Part shown: one piece after another, positions 51,109-62,642 of the stretch
How the letters are laid out: each line of letters starts with the position of its first letter
How positions within the stretch are numbered: the stretch's first letter is position 1
NCBI GenBank assembly: GCA_947646735.1
Contig: CANTFK010000983.1
Location: 1-64,000, forward strand
Length of the DNA: 64,000 nucleotides
Origin: Peronospora farinosa
Lineage: Eukaryota > Oomycota > Peronosporomycetes > Peronosporales > Peronosporaceae
Direction: 5' to 3'
Program-made: the position numbers and the translations under genes
Notes under the pieces: generated by a model
Database searches by the model: none
Seen by the model: the letters and a program-made list of their open reading frames with translations, nothing else
What the model was told of the DNA's origin: nothing

Positions 51109-52933
51109 GTATTGGGGTGATATTCTTCACCTTTTATAACATCATAGGGAGGTGGCAGATCACTTGGTGCAGGGAATTGGTGTACAAGCCCTTGCCAATC
51201 TCTTGCATTGTCCTTTGAAGCAACATGTTGCTCAGTTGGAGCAATTTGAGGCGTTTTTGCTCGTACAGCGTAGAAACGCGTCCGAGGCAAACAGCTAAGC
51301 AGCGGCTGAGTTCATTAGTAAGACTAAGGATAAGCTTTTACATGAGCAAGCTCGGAATGAGGCGCTCAACAGAGCTGAGGGGACGCTCTCTGCCCGATTT
51401 AATCAGCCAAGGCTCATTCGGATGGACCTTCCGCAGTTTAATGGGACTGCCCCACATACTATTGTCCACTGATTTTCAGCCGTGGAGCAATGCGGTTTGG
51501 CACAGTTCATCGAAGACGACACCAGGATGGTGTTTTATGCCATGTTAAATTTGCGTGGCAACGCGTCAGAGTGAGCTTACTATGCGCTTATGGCAAACGC
51601 CAATGAGATTCCATCATGAGCGATCTGTATGTCAAAGATTTAATCCATGTACCAGTCGGCTAATAATGAAGTGTTACTTCAGGCGCGCTTTGTTGGAGCA
51701 CGCCTAAAGTAAAACTTCAAGGCGAAACAATCTCTGCAAGAGTAAGTGCAGAAGATGCGTTCGCTGTCTGCGTTCATTAATGTGGGTCCGATACCGGAAC
51801 ACATTAAGGTGCCTACGTTCATGAATAGACTACGGCACGGACCATCGCGTCAGGTTCTTTTTAGAAAGGCTCCAACGACGATGGAGGAGGCAATTAACAT
51901 TGTCATGGTTAGGAGAAACCCTACAACAGTGCTTGGGTGACAGCTTATTTTAGGTCATCGGCCGAGAAGTCAGATGCCACTCCAATTGAGTTGGGGGTTC
52001 CCCCCTGGTGCCTTGGGTAAGCACCGGCCTGTGTCGTTAGTGGCGCAGGTTTAAATTCCCCTTTGACCTACAAGGTACAAAAACAATATGGCAAATTTCA
52101 ATCATTGGTACCCCCCGGGAACCCTGGTACCAGTGAGTACGGACTCTCGTAGAAGCATGAAACCCCAAAACAGACTTATTGGGGCTATCCGGACTGGTTT
52201 GCACCCAGAACATCCGGCTGAAACGTCAGTACGTGGCACGATAGCCATGACCGCTCAGGGATGTGTAGGCCCTCGCCAAAGAGTACAGTACCAGGTTGTA
52301 AGAAATACTAGATGGACGGCTGTACCTAAGAATAAGAAGACGAAAAAAGACCTGAAGCGTGGCACCGAGTATTATGTGACCAGGCAATAGCCGTTGCAGA
52401 AGGAACAAGTCGATTACATCGATGAGTTCTTCGACAAGCGAGCTAAGGCGGGAAATGTACATGAGAGCAAGTCGCCTCACTGCAGCCCGACCTTCTTTGT
52501 GCGTAAAGAAACAGGTGGATGGCCCGTGGTCCATACTAATTATAGGCTGAGCACGGCCACCGTTCCGACGCAACTGCCGATCCCGCGAAAAGATGTCTTG
52601 TTGAATCTCACGATACATTTTAAAATAGAAACCCTGAAATTTACGGAAAGTCAACTATCTTTCCGGGTTGGATCTAAATGATGGCCACTATCAAATTCTC
52701 ATGAGAGATACTGATGTAGCCAAAACGGCAGTAGCACCCCAAGCGGTATGCTTTAGGAGTGGCTTGTGATGCCACAAGGGTTGAAAAATGCTCCAACAAC
52801 ATTCACCGAGTGGTGGCTCACGTGATGGTCAGCACCGTGCCTACGCACCCCTTACTTTGACAATGTATTCGCTCATATTAGGGAGGAGGACGGTCTGAGC
52901 AAATAAGAGTTTTAAGCGTCGTTAAGGCGCTAT

Positions 52934-53932
52934 TTGCAGACTCTGGGTGACGCCCAACTGTACGTGAACTTGCAAAAGGGCTTAATAAAGGTTCCAGATA
53001 TACCTGTGCTGGGCTGCATCGTAGGTGCACATGGTGTACGAGCAGACCCAGAAAAGGTAAAGGCTGTAAAGGAATGGCCAGTCCCACGACACGTGAAGGA
53101 TCTGCGCCAATTCCTTGGGCTCGCTAATTACTTGCATAAGTACAGCAAAAATTATGCGAAGCAGACTAAGCCATTGTCTGACCTTTTAAAAAAGGATACA
53201 GAATGGACTTGGTCAGAGGAACAAGAAGATGCGTTCACTTCAGGGAAGCAATCTCTTGTAGAGGCACCGGTCTTGGTTTTGCCAGACGCGGATAAGCCCT
53301 TTAGCGTCGTCTGCGATGCAAGCAATTTTGCAATCGGCAGCGCGCTCATGCAGATGAATGACAACGGCATTGACCGTGTCATATCTTATCAGTCTCGGAT
53401 TTTTAAAGCCGCAGAGCTGAATTACCCTGTGCATGACCAGGAGCTACTTTCAATTAAGTATGCCCTTGTGAAGTTTTGGGTGCACCTCTTGGGCACCGAA
53501 CCTTTTGTGGTTTATTCGGATCACGCATCACTGCGGACCGCTATAAATTCACCGCACCTCTCGCCGAGAATGGCAAGATGGCTAACATTCTTCTCTGAAT
53601 TTAATTTCAAAGTTGAATATAAGCCGGGTAAGTCGAATGTCTTGGCTGACGCGTTATCGCGCAGACCAGACTTCGAGGCAAGACACCAAGAAAGTGTGTC
53701 TCGTGCGAAAGCACAAGTTGAGTCGTCAACATTGGCAGCCATGAAGGCCTACCATGTGACGAGCTCAATGGCCTCCGATATCAAGGAGTGTTACAGTCAG
53801 GACGAACATTGTCGCCTGCTGTTGTATCATTTTGGTGGACAAAAGATTACCCTTCCGTCACACTTGAAACCGAACTTAAATCGCTTTAGCTACAGTGATG
53901 GCTTGTTATGGATGAACATCGTTTTATGTTAA
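52934..53932 (+). pseudogene. Gypsy relic: RT end, connection and RNase H
   Basis: The longest intact piece (332 codons). It reads IPVLGCIVGAHGVRADPEKV, LRQFLGLANYLHKYSKNYAK, then RNase H (FSVVCDASNFAIGSALMQMN, VYSDHASLRTAINSPHLSPR, DALSRRPDF). The catalytic YFDD region upstream (about 52850) is out of frame. Confidence 0.9.
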
Positions 53933-54649
53933 CGGACTGCGCCATCCTCGGACGCCAGTATCGTTTGTGCGCAGCCCGAGTTTTAGTGGGGGAGGGACCC
54001 TCTTTTCGCTCGGTGCGAATGCCAAAGAGGGTAAAAATTGCCCTAGTGACACTGATAATTTAGCAGTAATCACGACACCTATAGGTGTCAATGAGGAAAC
54101 GGCAAGAAGAACCTGTGCTACTTGACGATGACACTATAGTGTTATTAACAGCGTAGACCCATGACCGACCTCTTGGGGGTGTCATAGGCGAGCTGGATGC
54201 TAAAAGCGTGAGCGAAGCTCACAGCGCTTCGTGGATGAGCGATTAGCCATCACACGTAAAGTCCGTGATGCAATGGCAAGCGCACAGGACAAGCAAAAAC
54301 AATATGCGGACCATCATGGTCGCAAAAACAAAGAACATTTGAGTGTCGGGGACAAAGTGCTATCAAGCACTGCTACCCTACCTTAAATTCAATTTCTGTT
54401 GTGGTGGAGTGGGTTCTTAAAATTGTATGATGAGACCCCAAACCACTCACTGTGCCGGATGCCGACTGTCGGAGGGGGTGCCTCGATGCCGTGTATAAAC
54501 TTTTTCTCACCTTGTGTACCGGTTTGCACTCTTCGGAAGACTTGGTGAGGATATGGACGTCTGCCTTGAAGGAGGTAGACCTGGGGGTCCTCGAGTGGAT
54601 ATGCTTCACGCGGTAAGCCGATAGGTGGCCACTCAATCGACCTTGTCTT

Positions 54650-54840
54650 GGTCGACTGATGAGGGACCGGGTCGACCAGTGAGGGACCCAGGTCTACTAA
54701 CGAGGGACCGGGCCGACCAATGAGGGATCGAGTTGATCGACGAGGGACCGGGTCGACTAACGAGGGACCGAGGTCGACCGACGAGGGACCCAAGTCTACC
54801 AACGAGGGGCCGGGTCGATCAATGAAGGGCCATGATCAAC
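54650..54840. repeat. Minisatellite, about nine copies of 20-21 bp
   Basis: Units of the form GAGGGACCGGGTCGACYAAY repeat with substitutions. On the minus strand the 21-bp units read as SLVDLGP heptads. The array interrupts the integrase region of the Gypsy relic. Confidence 0.9.
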
Positions 54841-55885
54841 TCCCTTCGGTACCGGTTAACCAGTACCCTAATACAAATTTTCTTCTGTGGGTCCTGCAGA
54901 TTGTTCTCCGCCAAAGGTCGCTACCCCTTGAGGCCCCTGTCTCTCTGGTCTCTTTTCCGTGACGCACGGTCTATACACCGAATCCAACCGGATTTTGGGG
55001 TCCCCATATCGCAAGAACAGCACATCACCACACTGTTTTACCTGGTGGTGCTACTAAGCTATTGCCCTAATTCATTAAGTCATTTACGGTGGTCGAGGTG
55101 GTTGGAGACCTAAATTATAGGCTCACTCTCCCACCGTATATGAAGACGCACCCCGTATTTTACGTGGGTCATTTAAAACGGTATGTGGAACCACAAGAGA
55201 TCACATTTCCACATCAGTCTAACGAGACCGATGGTGACGTCGACTCTGAGACGAGCGTCGTTGCCGATCGGGCGACGGGGAAGCCGAATGAATTATCGTG
55301 TACGAGACAGACGACAGAGGACTCGGTGATCGAGGAGGATTCCGCGCTTGACGCGGGCCTCTCATCACCAGTCGCTCATGTATGTTCAAACGAAGTTTCA
55401 GGCGGTCATACCCCTGACGATCCCTCGCCCTCACATCGCGCAGATCCAAAGTCAGTCGCGAGACTTGACTCAAAAGATCAGACACCTCTTTCTTCAGCGC
55501 AGCGATCTCTGCCTGCGACTGAACGACAACAGGATAGGTAATCGGATACGCGTCTCGTTACAAGCGTATTCCTACGTGCTAGCCTTCAAATATATTCAAG
55601 CTCGCTGATGACGTCCGTCTGAAGCGTCACCATGACGCCTAGTCCCAACTGGAGGTCGTCCTCGTTGAATGTGAATCCATCCATGGATATCACATTCACG
55701 AGGGTGGGTCACACTGAGGTGCCTCACCCAAGTGGCAGGTCCAACGTACTATGTACCCTTTTAGACCTCCCCGTTAAGTATATGATACTTAACAGACTCG
55801 TGTAACCATAGGCCCATTACACATTTGGTTATGACGATAGTTGCTTCAAATTAGGTCAAGAGTTCCTGCCTACCTACCACACGGC

Positions 55886-57458
55886 CTATTTCAAGCTGGT
55901 GATTGCGCTTTGCAGCCGCTGGATGCCCATGCAGATCTCATCTTCGCTGTAAAAAGAAAATGATAGACGCGCGCATCGCGTCATGGCTGTGCCGGTGAGC
56001 ACTCCAACGTTGCCGTTGTACAAAGTTCCCAGCGAGCACCGCGTACCAGGTGTGAAGGCCACACCATGTCGAGCCTCGGCAACTTTTAACAGCAACTCGG
56101 TGTGCACCCAATCAGGAAGCTGTAGCCACACAAAGTACCCCCCAGACGGCTCAATAAATTTAACGTCTGGGCAGTGTTTGTGTAGTGAAGAGCACATGGC
56201 GGTTTTGCGGGCCTGGAGGACATTTTTCAAATGGTCGATGTGAGGTAACAACATATCCTGCTCTAGCACTGCCCGTTTCAATAACAGTAACCATGCATGA
56301 TAGTAAATATGAGCAGGATATAATATACAACAGCCAGCAACGTGCTTTTACCGGTGTGAACGAGCGCTGCGGTGACAGGATTCTGACCGCCGCCACTACG
56401 AATGGCACCAATTGTCGATAATTTCTCAATTGTCTCCTTGCTGCTTTGAGCCCAACCTGCAAAGTACATCATATGACAAAACCTTAATTACGTGGTACGA
56501 CAACTACAATCTCAGCATTTACCTAGGCGAAGCCCCGGAGCAAAAATTTTCGAGAAGCTCCCAAATGACACAACTATACCGGAGTCGTCAAACGATGAGA
56601 GGGACGGCAGTCCGCCACCATTCAGATAAAGGAGATTGTACGGCTCATCTGAAATGACACGGAATGCATACTTTTGCGCAAGAGCCACAAGACGTTTGCA
56701 GCGTTCTGCAGACATAACAGCTCCTGTCGGGTTGTGAAAGAACGGAATCTTATACAAGAATGCCGGAATATCGCCCGAGGCCAATTTTGCTTCCAACGCG
56801 TCCAACTAAGCAGAACGCTTTGTTAGCCAACCAGCACTCCTTGGTATTGTTCTGCTTTACTTACATCAATCCCTTCCTTTTCCGTACGTATTCCTTCCAA
56901 GTCGAGGCCGAGCTCTCGAAAAATAGCGTGCGCCAGAAAGTAAGTCGGTTCCTCTACGAACACGCGCTTGTTGGTCTTGGAGAACACCATGGCCGCGTGT
57001 GAAATGGCTTGTGAGTTGCCTGCCGTCACCATGAGCGTCTCCGAGTCGACCATTTTAGTAGAAGTGGTGCCTAACCACCAGCCCAATCAGATATCTGTCA
57101 CGATTTCAACGACCCCACGATCCACCGTTTGTTTACCTGCCACAAGTCGAGCGATTTCCTCTCGGAATCCAATGAACCCTTTTGCGGACCCATACTGTAG
57201 CATAAAAGGGTCTTGTGTCGGTATCAAGCGAGTAGCTGCAGCTTCACGGAACATGTCCAGGGGCAATAGAGATGCGGAAGGTTGCCCGATTCCAAAGTTG
57301 ATGACGCTACTAGACGCGTGCGTCTGCGCGTACGACGATAATTGCACTGTTTTCACAGGGGTGATATCCGTGTTAGAGTGCATACTACGGAAAGATACTG
57401 TAGCTTGCCATGAACGGAAGAAGCATCGAGCATCGCGGACGCCATGGCACCATATCAT
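55886..57458 (-). CDS. PLP-dependent class I aminotransferase, probably mitochondrial
   Basis: Five exons (57458-57137, 57070-56865, 56805-56523, 56456-56352, 56268-55886) encode 432 aa; all junctions are GT-AG and in frame. Fold type I aminotransferase of the 2-aminoadipate/kynurenine/LysN-like group: INFGIGQPS, MVTAGNSQAI, YKIPFFHNPTG (substrate-binding Asn), SDEPYNLLY (Asp and Tyr of the PLP site), and GSFSKIFAPGLRLGW with the Schiff-base Lys. The N-terminus (MIWCHGVRDARCFFRSWQAT) is basic and lacks acidic residues apart from one Asp, like a mitochondrial presequence; a shorter start at 57383 is possible. A stop at 57087 lies inside intron 1, not in the protein. The amino-acid substrate is not determinable. 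Confidence 0.9.
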
Positions 57459-58872
57459 TATTGTTCCGATTGCGTGAATGTTGCAGCAATGTGCCACGAA
57501 ATGAGCTGCATAAATACGGACTTTTTCGCTAGCATCACAAACGCTCAAATTTAGTAATTTTTGATTGGTCAGAATGCTTATCCCACTTTTTGACAATATA
57601 TATAAAATTAATTAATTTTAAATTTAAATATAAATATTGGTGATACGAAAGCCTTATCACTATTTGATGTAAACACTCCACTAAATTGAGCTTAAATAAT
57701 ACCATTCTTTTGGGGACACACACTATCATCGTACATTTCTGTAATTTATCTGTAATATCACTTGCTTCGTTTAGCCTTCAGTTCCACCAACGGTGTCATA
57801 CGAGTACCCACAGCAGCAATGTATTTACCGCGTTGTCTAGTAGCCTACATACTGCATTCCTTGATTGATTTGTTCCCTTGCATTTAAACTTAACGTTAAG
57901 AGGTAGATCTTGACGTAGCGAGAATGGTCTATTCATCACAACTAGAACGCCAAAGTACCAAGAGACGTTGCTTGCTCTTGATATCAGCAGTTTCTCGAAA
58001 TCATACCACTTATTTTTGATTTACAAAGGATTTCGTCGTTGCTTGCCTGAATGGTATTTAGACACTTGCTCTTCTCACAAGGCTTGTAGTCAGCCATCAG
58101 ATGTAAACCAATCGCTCGTACGAGACGTTAATGTCTTCAAAACCGTCATCACAGCGCAAAATTTGGCAGCCATGTAAGGTACTGATGTCCAAAGCCGGTG
58201 CTCAGGTGTATGTCGACATACCGAATGTCCTTGCGTCCTTGTCCCAAGATCAAGAAACGCATTACACGGTTGCACACACCTCTTCATCAATCGATGTTGT
58301 TTTAGTTGTTGTATCAAATTCTTCTGCGGTAGCATCTGTGCAATCTGCGAATCCTGAAATGCCATTTCTCATGCCCTAGAGCACCGTGATGTACAGAAAC
58401 GATGTGGCCATTTGTTTCCGGCGTCATGAACCACTGTGTTGACTTGATCCATGGCAACATTGCTGTCATGAGTTTGGGTCACATGCACTAACAATCAGGC
58501 ATTCGTCGCACTGTCATTATTGGTAGGCAACCACACGATCAGCGAGACTCAATACCTTGTTTTTTATATGAACATGGGACTGTCAAATTCATGTGAAGTA
58601 CTTTTACTTCACAAGAAGTCTAATATTAAATCGAATACGATTGGACAAAACCAATCGAGTAAGACAAATTTTGAAAAATCTAACCGGAACCGCGAGCCGT
58701 AACCGAGTTGAAGGTTACATGATCGCACGTGCAAAGTATCGATTAAGTAAACGTCTTTCAACCAGCCAATTTACTGTGGCAATCCTGAAGTAGCAATAGT
58801 GTGGAGCTCTTCGCCTGGAAGCCCATCCAACGAGTCAATTGGCATATATTCTCCCGAGAAGACTAAAGCAAA
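57459..58872. other. Divergent intergenic region, nothing assigned
   Basis: AT-rich spacer between the aminotransferase and RPL24. Short open frames (58090-58365 minus, 58520-58793 plus) carry no motif. It may contain old repeat debris but no recognisable domain. Confidence 0.4.
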
Positions 58873-59755
58873 ATGGTGATTAAGTACGTGCACATTGTCT
58901 TTTTATATAAACGCGTATGGAAGTAGCGGAAGACAAGCATAAGGAGGAGGGGACAGCGTACAGATCGCAGGGCGTCAGCATCGAGTGACACACGTCGCAG
59001 ATACGTGTTCGCTCCAGCAACTAATTTGTAGCCCCGACGCCAGACTTCCTCTATTCCTTTCTTTAGCAGCTTCTTCCGCTCATTCCACAGCCACTATAAG
59101 GTCATATGTGCCTCTAACGTGTGTGGCATTTTGATCTCAGGACCGAGACGTGCTCGTTCAGCGAGAGCCGCATCTACCCTGGCCACGGTTCGCGCTACAT
59201 TCGTCGTGATGGCTCAGCTTACGTGTTTATCAACGCGAAGAGCAAGTCGCTTTTTATGCAACGCAAGAAAGCTACTAAAATTGTGTGGACTCTTGGCTGG
59301 CGTCGCATGAACAAGAAGCTTAAGGTTTGTAGTCGGTAGAAACAAGAAGTTGAAGAGTGAGGAAGTTAGTACTTATGTTTGTACTACGATATAATGCTTT
59401 GGTTTTGTCATAGGTTGAGGAGATCACCCGCCGTCGTGCTCGCAAGACTACCAAGATCCAGCGTGCCATTGTCGGTGTCTCGGCTGATGACGTGAGTGAA
59501 GTATTGGATGAACTTGTTGAAGGTGCTTAAACTAATACGAACTGTAATGATGACGTGGTGGATTGTGAACAGATCCGCAAGAAGCGTAATCAGAAACCGG
59601 AGGTCCGTGCTGCTGCCCGTGCTGCTCTGAAGGAGGCTAAGGATCGCAGCAAGGCGAAAAAGTCGGTGTCCAAGTCCGAGCATGCCAGCAAGGGCACCAA
59701 GGGCGGTAACGCCCCTCGTGCTCAGAAGAAGTCGGGTAACCGTGGTGCCATTTAA
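58873..59755 (+). CDS. RPL24: 60S ribosomal protein L24 (eL24)
   Basis: Four exons (58873-58883, 59141-59324, 59414-59491, 59573-59755) encode 151 aa. The 11-nt first exon supplies MVIK; the join gives MVIKTETCSFSE, the conserved start of eL24. Further motifs: RIYPGHGSRYIRRDGSAYVF, KSLFMQRKKATKIVWTLGWR, QRAIVGVSADD, and RKKRNQKPEVRAAAR, followed by a lysine-rich tail. It is a structural protein of the large ribosomal subunit at the subunit interface. Intron 1 is long for this locus (257 nt), as is common in ribosomal protein genes. The first exon is too short to be found by ORF length and was placed by family knowledge. Confidence 0.96.
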
Positions 59756-60182
59756 ATCAGTTGATCTGATTGATCGATCGACGCGCTGCTACTCGGGAGT
59801 CTCGCCACTTCTTGAATGCCAATTATCGGGACGTGGATTTTTCTCTTTGCTGCTTTCGAGCAATGGGCAGACGCTCTAGTGCGTTTTTTTGCTAGTTAGT
59901 TTGACCGCCAGTTGTGCTGCTAACTTAAGTGGAAGGAACACAATAGACGTATGTCTTGGAGGAAGATCCTTGCTCCCAATGCTGTTATGTTTGTCCATTG
60001 ATACTTTTCTCATTGACAGCACTACGTACGATATAGATGCATCGTGCGTGTAGATTGTCGTCTATCCATTAAAAGTGGCATGTTGTCTACATGGACATTC
60101 GGCACCAATCAAATTCCATGGTGACCAGAAGTTTTGTTCTACTCCATTCACTAACTCGATTCCATTCACTTCTGTTACTGCC
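59756..60182. other. Intergenic RPL24 / PRMT1
   Basis: 3' flank of RPL24 and upstream region of PRMT1. CCATTCACTTCTG directly 5' of the PRMT1 ATG is a weak initiator-like sequence. Confidence 0.4.
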
Positions 60183-61202
60183 ATGTCGACTGCTCTACCT
60201 ACCAATGCTGCCCCATCCAAAGAGCTTACAAGTAAGGACTATTACTTTGATTCGTACTCACACTTTGGCATTCATGAGGAAATGCTCAAGGATACCGTGC
60301 GTACCAAAGCCTACATGAATGCCATTCTACAGAGCAAGAACTTGTTTAAGGACAAAGTGGTGCTGGATGTGGGTTGTGGTACTGGTATTCTATCCATGTT
60401 TGCTGCCAAGGCTGGTGCCAAGCACGTGTACGGCGTCGATTGTTCAAGTATCCTGACGCAGGCGCGCGAGATCGTCAAGGCCAATGGCTTCGCAGACACG
60501 ATCACGCTCATTCAAGGCAAAATGGAGGAGCTCACGTTACCTGTGGACAAGGTGGACATCATCATTTCCGAGTGGATGGGCTACTTTTTACTCTATGAGT
60601 CCATGTTGGACACGGTGCTCTATGCCCGCGACAAATACCTCGTGCCCGGCGGGCTCATGTTCCCGGATCACTCGACTCTCTACATTGGTGCCATTGAGGA
60701 CGGAGACTATAAGGCTGAGAAGCTTGAGTTCTGGGACAATGTGTACGGATTCGACATGAGCTGCATCAAAGATATTGCTAAGGTTGAGCCACTGGTGGAT
60801 ACTGTGGGGAGTGACGCACTCTTGACGGATGTGTGCCCTATTCTAGACATTGACCTGACCACAGTGACAAAAGATGAGCTGGCCTTCTCATCTACGTTCA
60901 AGCTGACCGCCTTTCGCCAGGATTTCTGCCACGCACTGGTGGCGTACTTTGACTGCACGTTCTCGGCTACACACAAGAAGCTCAGTTTTTCAACGGGACC
61001 CAAAGCCGAGTATACGCACTGGAAGCAGACTGTGTTCTACTTGGAGGGAGAGCTTGCTTGCAGCCCTGGTGAGGTCATCGAGGGCGAGCTGACGTGCAAA
61101 CCCAATGCGTCCAATCCGCGTGATCTGAACATCGATATCAATGTGCGCTTTGATGGCGCCAGCGGTTCGTACAGCAAGTTTCACGAGTTCAAATTGCGCT
61201 AA
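60183..61202 (+). CDS. PRMT1: Protein arginine N-methyltransferase 1 (PRMT1)
   Basis: Single-exon, 339 aa from the ATG at 60183; the longer frame upstream lacks conservation. Type I PRMT that makes asymmetric dimethylarginine on histone H4 and RNA-binding proteins. Motifs: the YYFDSYSHFGIHEEML helix, motif I VLDVGCGTGILSMFAAKAG (AdoMet binding), post-I VYGVD, the double-E loop SEWMGYFLLYESM with both catalytic Glu, and the THW loop (YTHWKQTVFYL). The C-terminal beta-barrel and dimerisation arm are present. No insertions. It converges on ASF1 with 286 bp between stops. Confidence 0.97.
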   Translation: MSTALPTNAAPSKELTSKDYYFDSYSHFGIHEEMLKDTVRTKAYMNAILQSKNLFKDKVVLDVGCGTGILSMFAAKAGAKHVYGVDCSSILTQAREIVKANGFADTITLIQGKMEELTLPVDKVDIIISEWMGYFLLYESMLDTVLYARDKYLVPGGLMFPDHSTLYIGAIEDGDYKAEKLEFWDNVYGFDMSCIKDIAKVEPLVDTVGSDALLTDVCPILDIDLTTVTKDELAFSSTFKLTAFRQDFCHALVAYFDCTFSATHKKLSFSTGPKAEYTHWKQTVFYLEGELACSPGEVIEGELTCKPNASNPRDLNIDINVRFDGASGSYSKFHEFKLR

Positions 61203-61488
61203 GCTGATGAAGGAAAGCTCGCTGGCTAGCTTCGAAGCATGCTACTGGTACACTACCTGAGTAGACTAGATCCATTGAGAGAAAGATACTGAAACATTTT
61301 TATCATTCACCAGCCATTTTGTATCTCCTGCCCTTGCTCATGCATCCATTGCGCTTGTATCCGCATACTCATGGCACTATGTTTTCTCTCTATAAATACA
61401 GGATCTTCCTGCTTGTTTTGCTGGCTCAATATGCTGGATCGTAGCTGTAATCTGCACACTAAATCAATGGCACTTGTCGTACTGTTTT

Positions 61489-62365
61489 TTATTGCTCAAT
61501 GTCCTCCATCTCCATGTCACCATCAACATCTTCCTCCTCCGCTTCTTCAACAGAATCCGCTTCATCATCTTCATCATCCTCTTCCTCTAGGTCAATATCC
61601 TCTTCCATACCATCAGCAGCGTTTCCATCAATGACAATGTCAGTGTAATTATGATCGAGCTGAGCAGCCGCTTTCACGAGCTCCTCGTCATCCACAAAGT
61701 CCATGTCAAGGTTGTTGCCAGCAATAGAAGCACCAGGCACGGTAGTCTGCATAGCACCAAAGCCCGTGGCAGGAACAGCCTGATTATTGTCTTCCATCGT
61801 GTTGCAAGCACCCGCAGGTGACCAGTCAATAGGGAAGCGTGTGACACGTGGCTTGTCTGCAAGAATGTTACGTTGCAGCTTTGAGATATCCACACGGGCG
61901 GGCGGATTCTCCAGCAAGAACGGGTCGGCATAGTCATTATTGACATAATAACCTACTCGTACGAACTCACGACCTCGGTATGAGCACGTAACAAGCGCCA
62001 CTGTAACGCCCACTTTGTCCTCATCTGGAATCATGTCTGGATTGGGTGGATCCGATTGAAACACAAACTTGTTGGTGCCTACGGGTACGGGACCCACAAG
62101 CACTTCCTCAAGCACTTGGTCACGACTTTCGTCTTCGGCACTACCGACATATGTGATTTTCCACTCGAGATCTAAAGACAGTGACAATGCGATTGCACTA
62201 GTAAGACATACTCGGCCATTATCGTCATTTTTCAAGGAGTTTATTGAATGACGTACCGGCCTCGAGTTGTTGGGCACACTCGAAAGTGACCTCGAATTGA
62301 AAAGGATTCGTGAAAGCCGTGGGGTTATCAAGCACTGTGATATTAGTAAGCGTAATGTAAGCCAT
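61489..62365 (-). CDS. ASF1: Histone chaperone ASF1
   Basis: Two exons (62365-62257, 62171-61489) encode 263 aa. Removing the 85-nt intron (gtacgt...ctttag) joins CAQQLEAD to [12 protein letters not shown], restoring the ASF1 core. Core motifs: [40 protein letters not shown], and [19 protein letters not shown]; the sequence then reads [18 protein letters not shown]1 binds H3-H4 dimers and hands them to CAF-1 or HIRA. The tail of about 110 aa ends in a highly acidic run of Glu/Asp, as in fungal Asf1. Next to PRMT1, which also acts on histones, though co-regulation is not shown. Confidence 0.96.
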
Positions 62366-62642
62366 AATTATTCTACTGCAGTAAATGGAGAAGGAACGAG
62401 AAGGGTTGGAAGAATAAAGGAGAGAAAGCTGTCGGGACAGAGTCTGAGTTGGTTGGTAGGTCTCGAAACTAGAGTCCACTAGACGTTAAATCAAACAAAT
62501 AGTACCGTAAATGTATCACAAGTACGAGTTTATCGTAGATAACTTCTATTCAATAGATAGATGCCGTAAAAAGAATGTCCACTGTCTGTCAAGGGTCCCG
62601 GAATCGTGCATTCCAATGTAAAGCCGTCGCTGTTCCATGCGC

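Larger units (their letters stand above)
51109..55815 (+). mobile_element. Ty3/gypsy relic, plus strand, heavily degenerate
   Basis: Fragments in the right order on the plus strand: gag-like pieces (51225-51940), RT start (52394-52600, YIDEFFDKRAKAGNVHESKS), RT end and RNase H (52934-53932), integrase tail pieces (about 54250-54370), a tandem repeat, and the integrase C-terminus (55089-55541, LTLPPYMKTHPVFYVGHLKR). Much of the integrase is deleted. The end at 55600-55815 is LTR-like and related in inverted orientation to 42300-42425. It is older than the minus-strand Gypsy element beside it. Confidence 0.82.

Noticed and set aside
52040..52075. Possible tRNA B box (GGTTTAAATTCC) in the Gypsy relic
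   Set aside because: No A box, anticodon arm or acceptor pairing could be found around it.
57087..57100. Apparent nonsense codon in the aminotransferase
   Set aside because: It lies within a 66-nt GT-AG intron; splicing gives an uninterrupted, family-like sequence (LVAG joined to TTSTKMVDSETLM).
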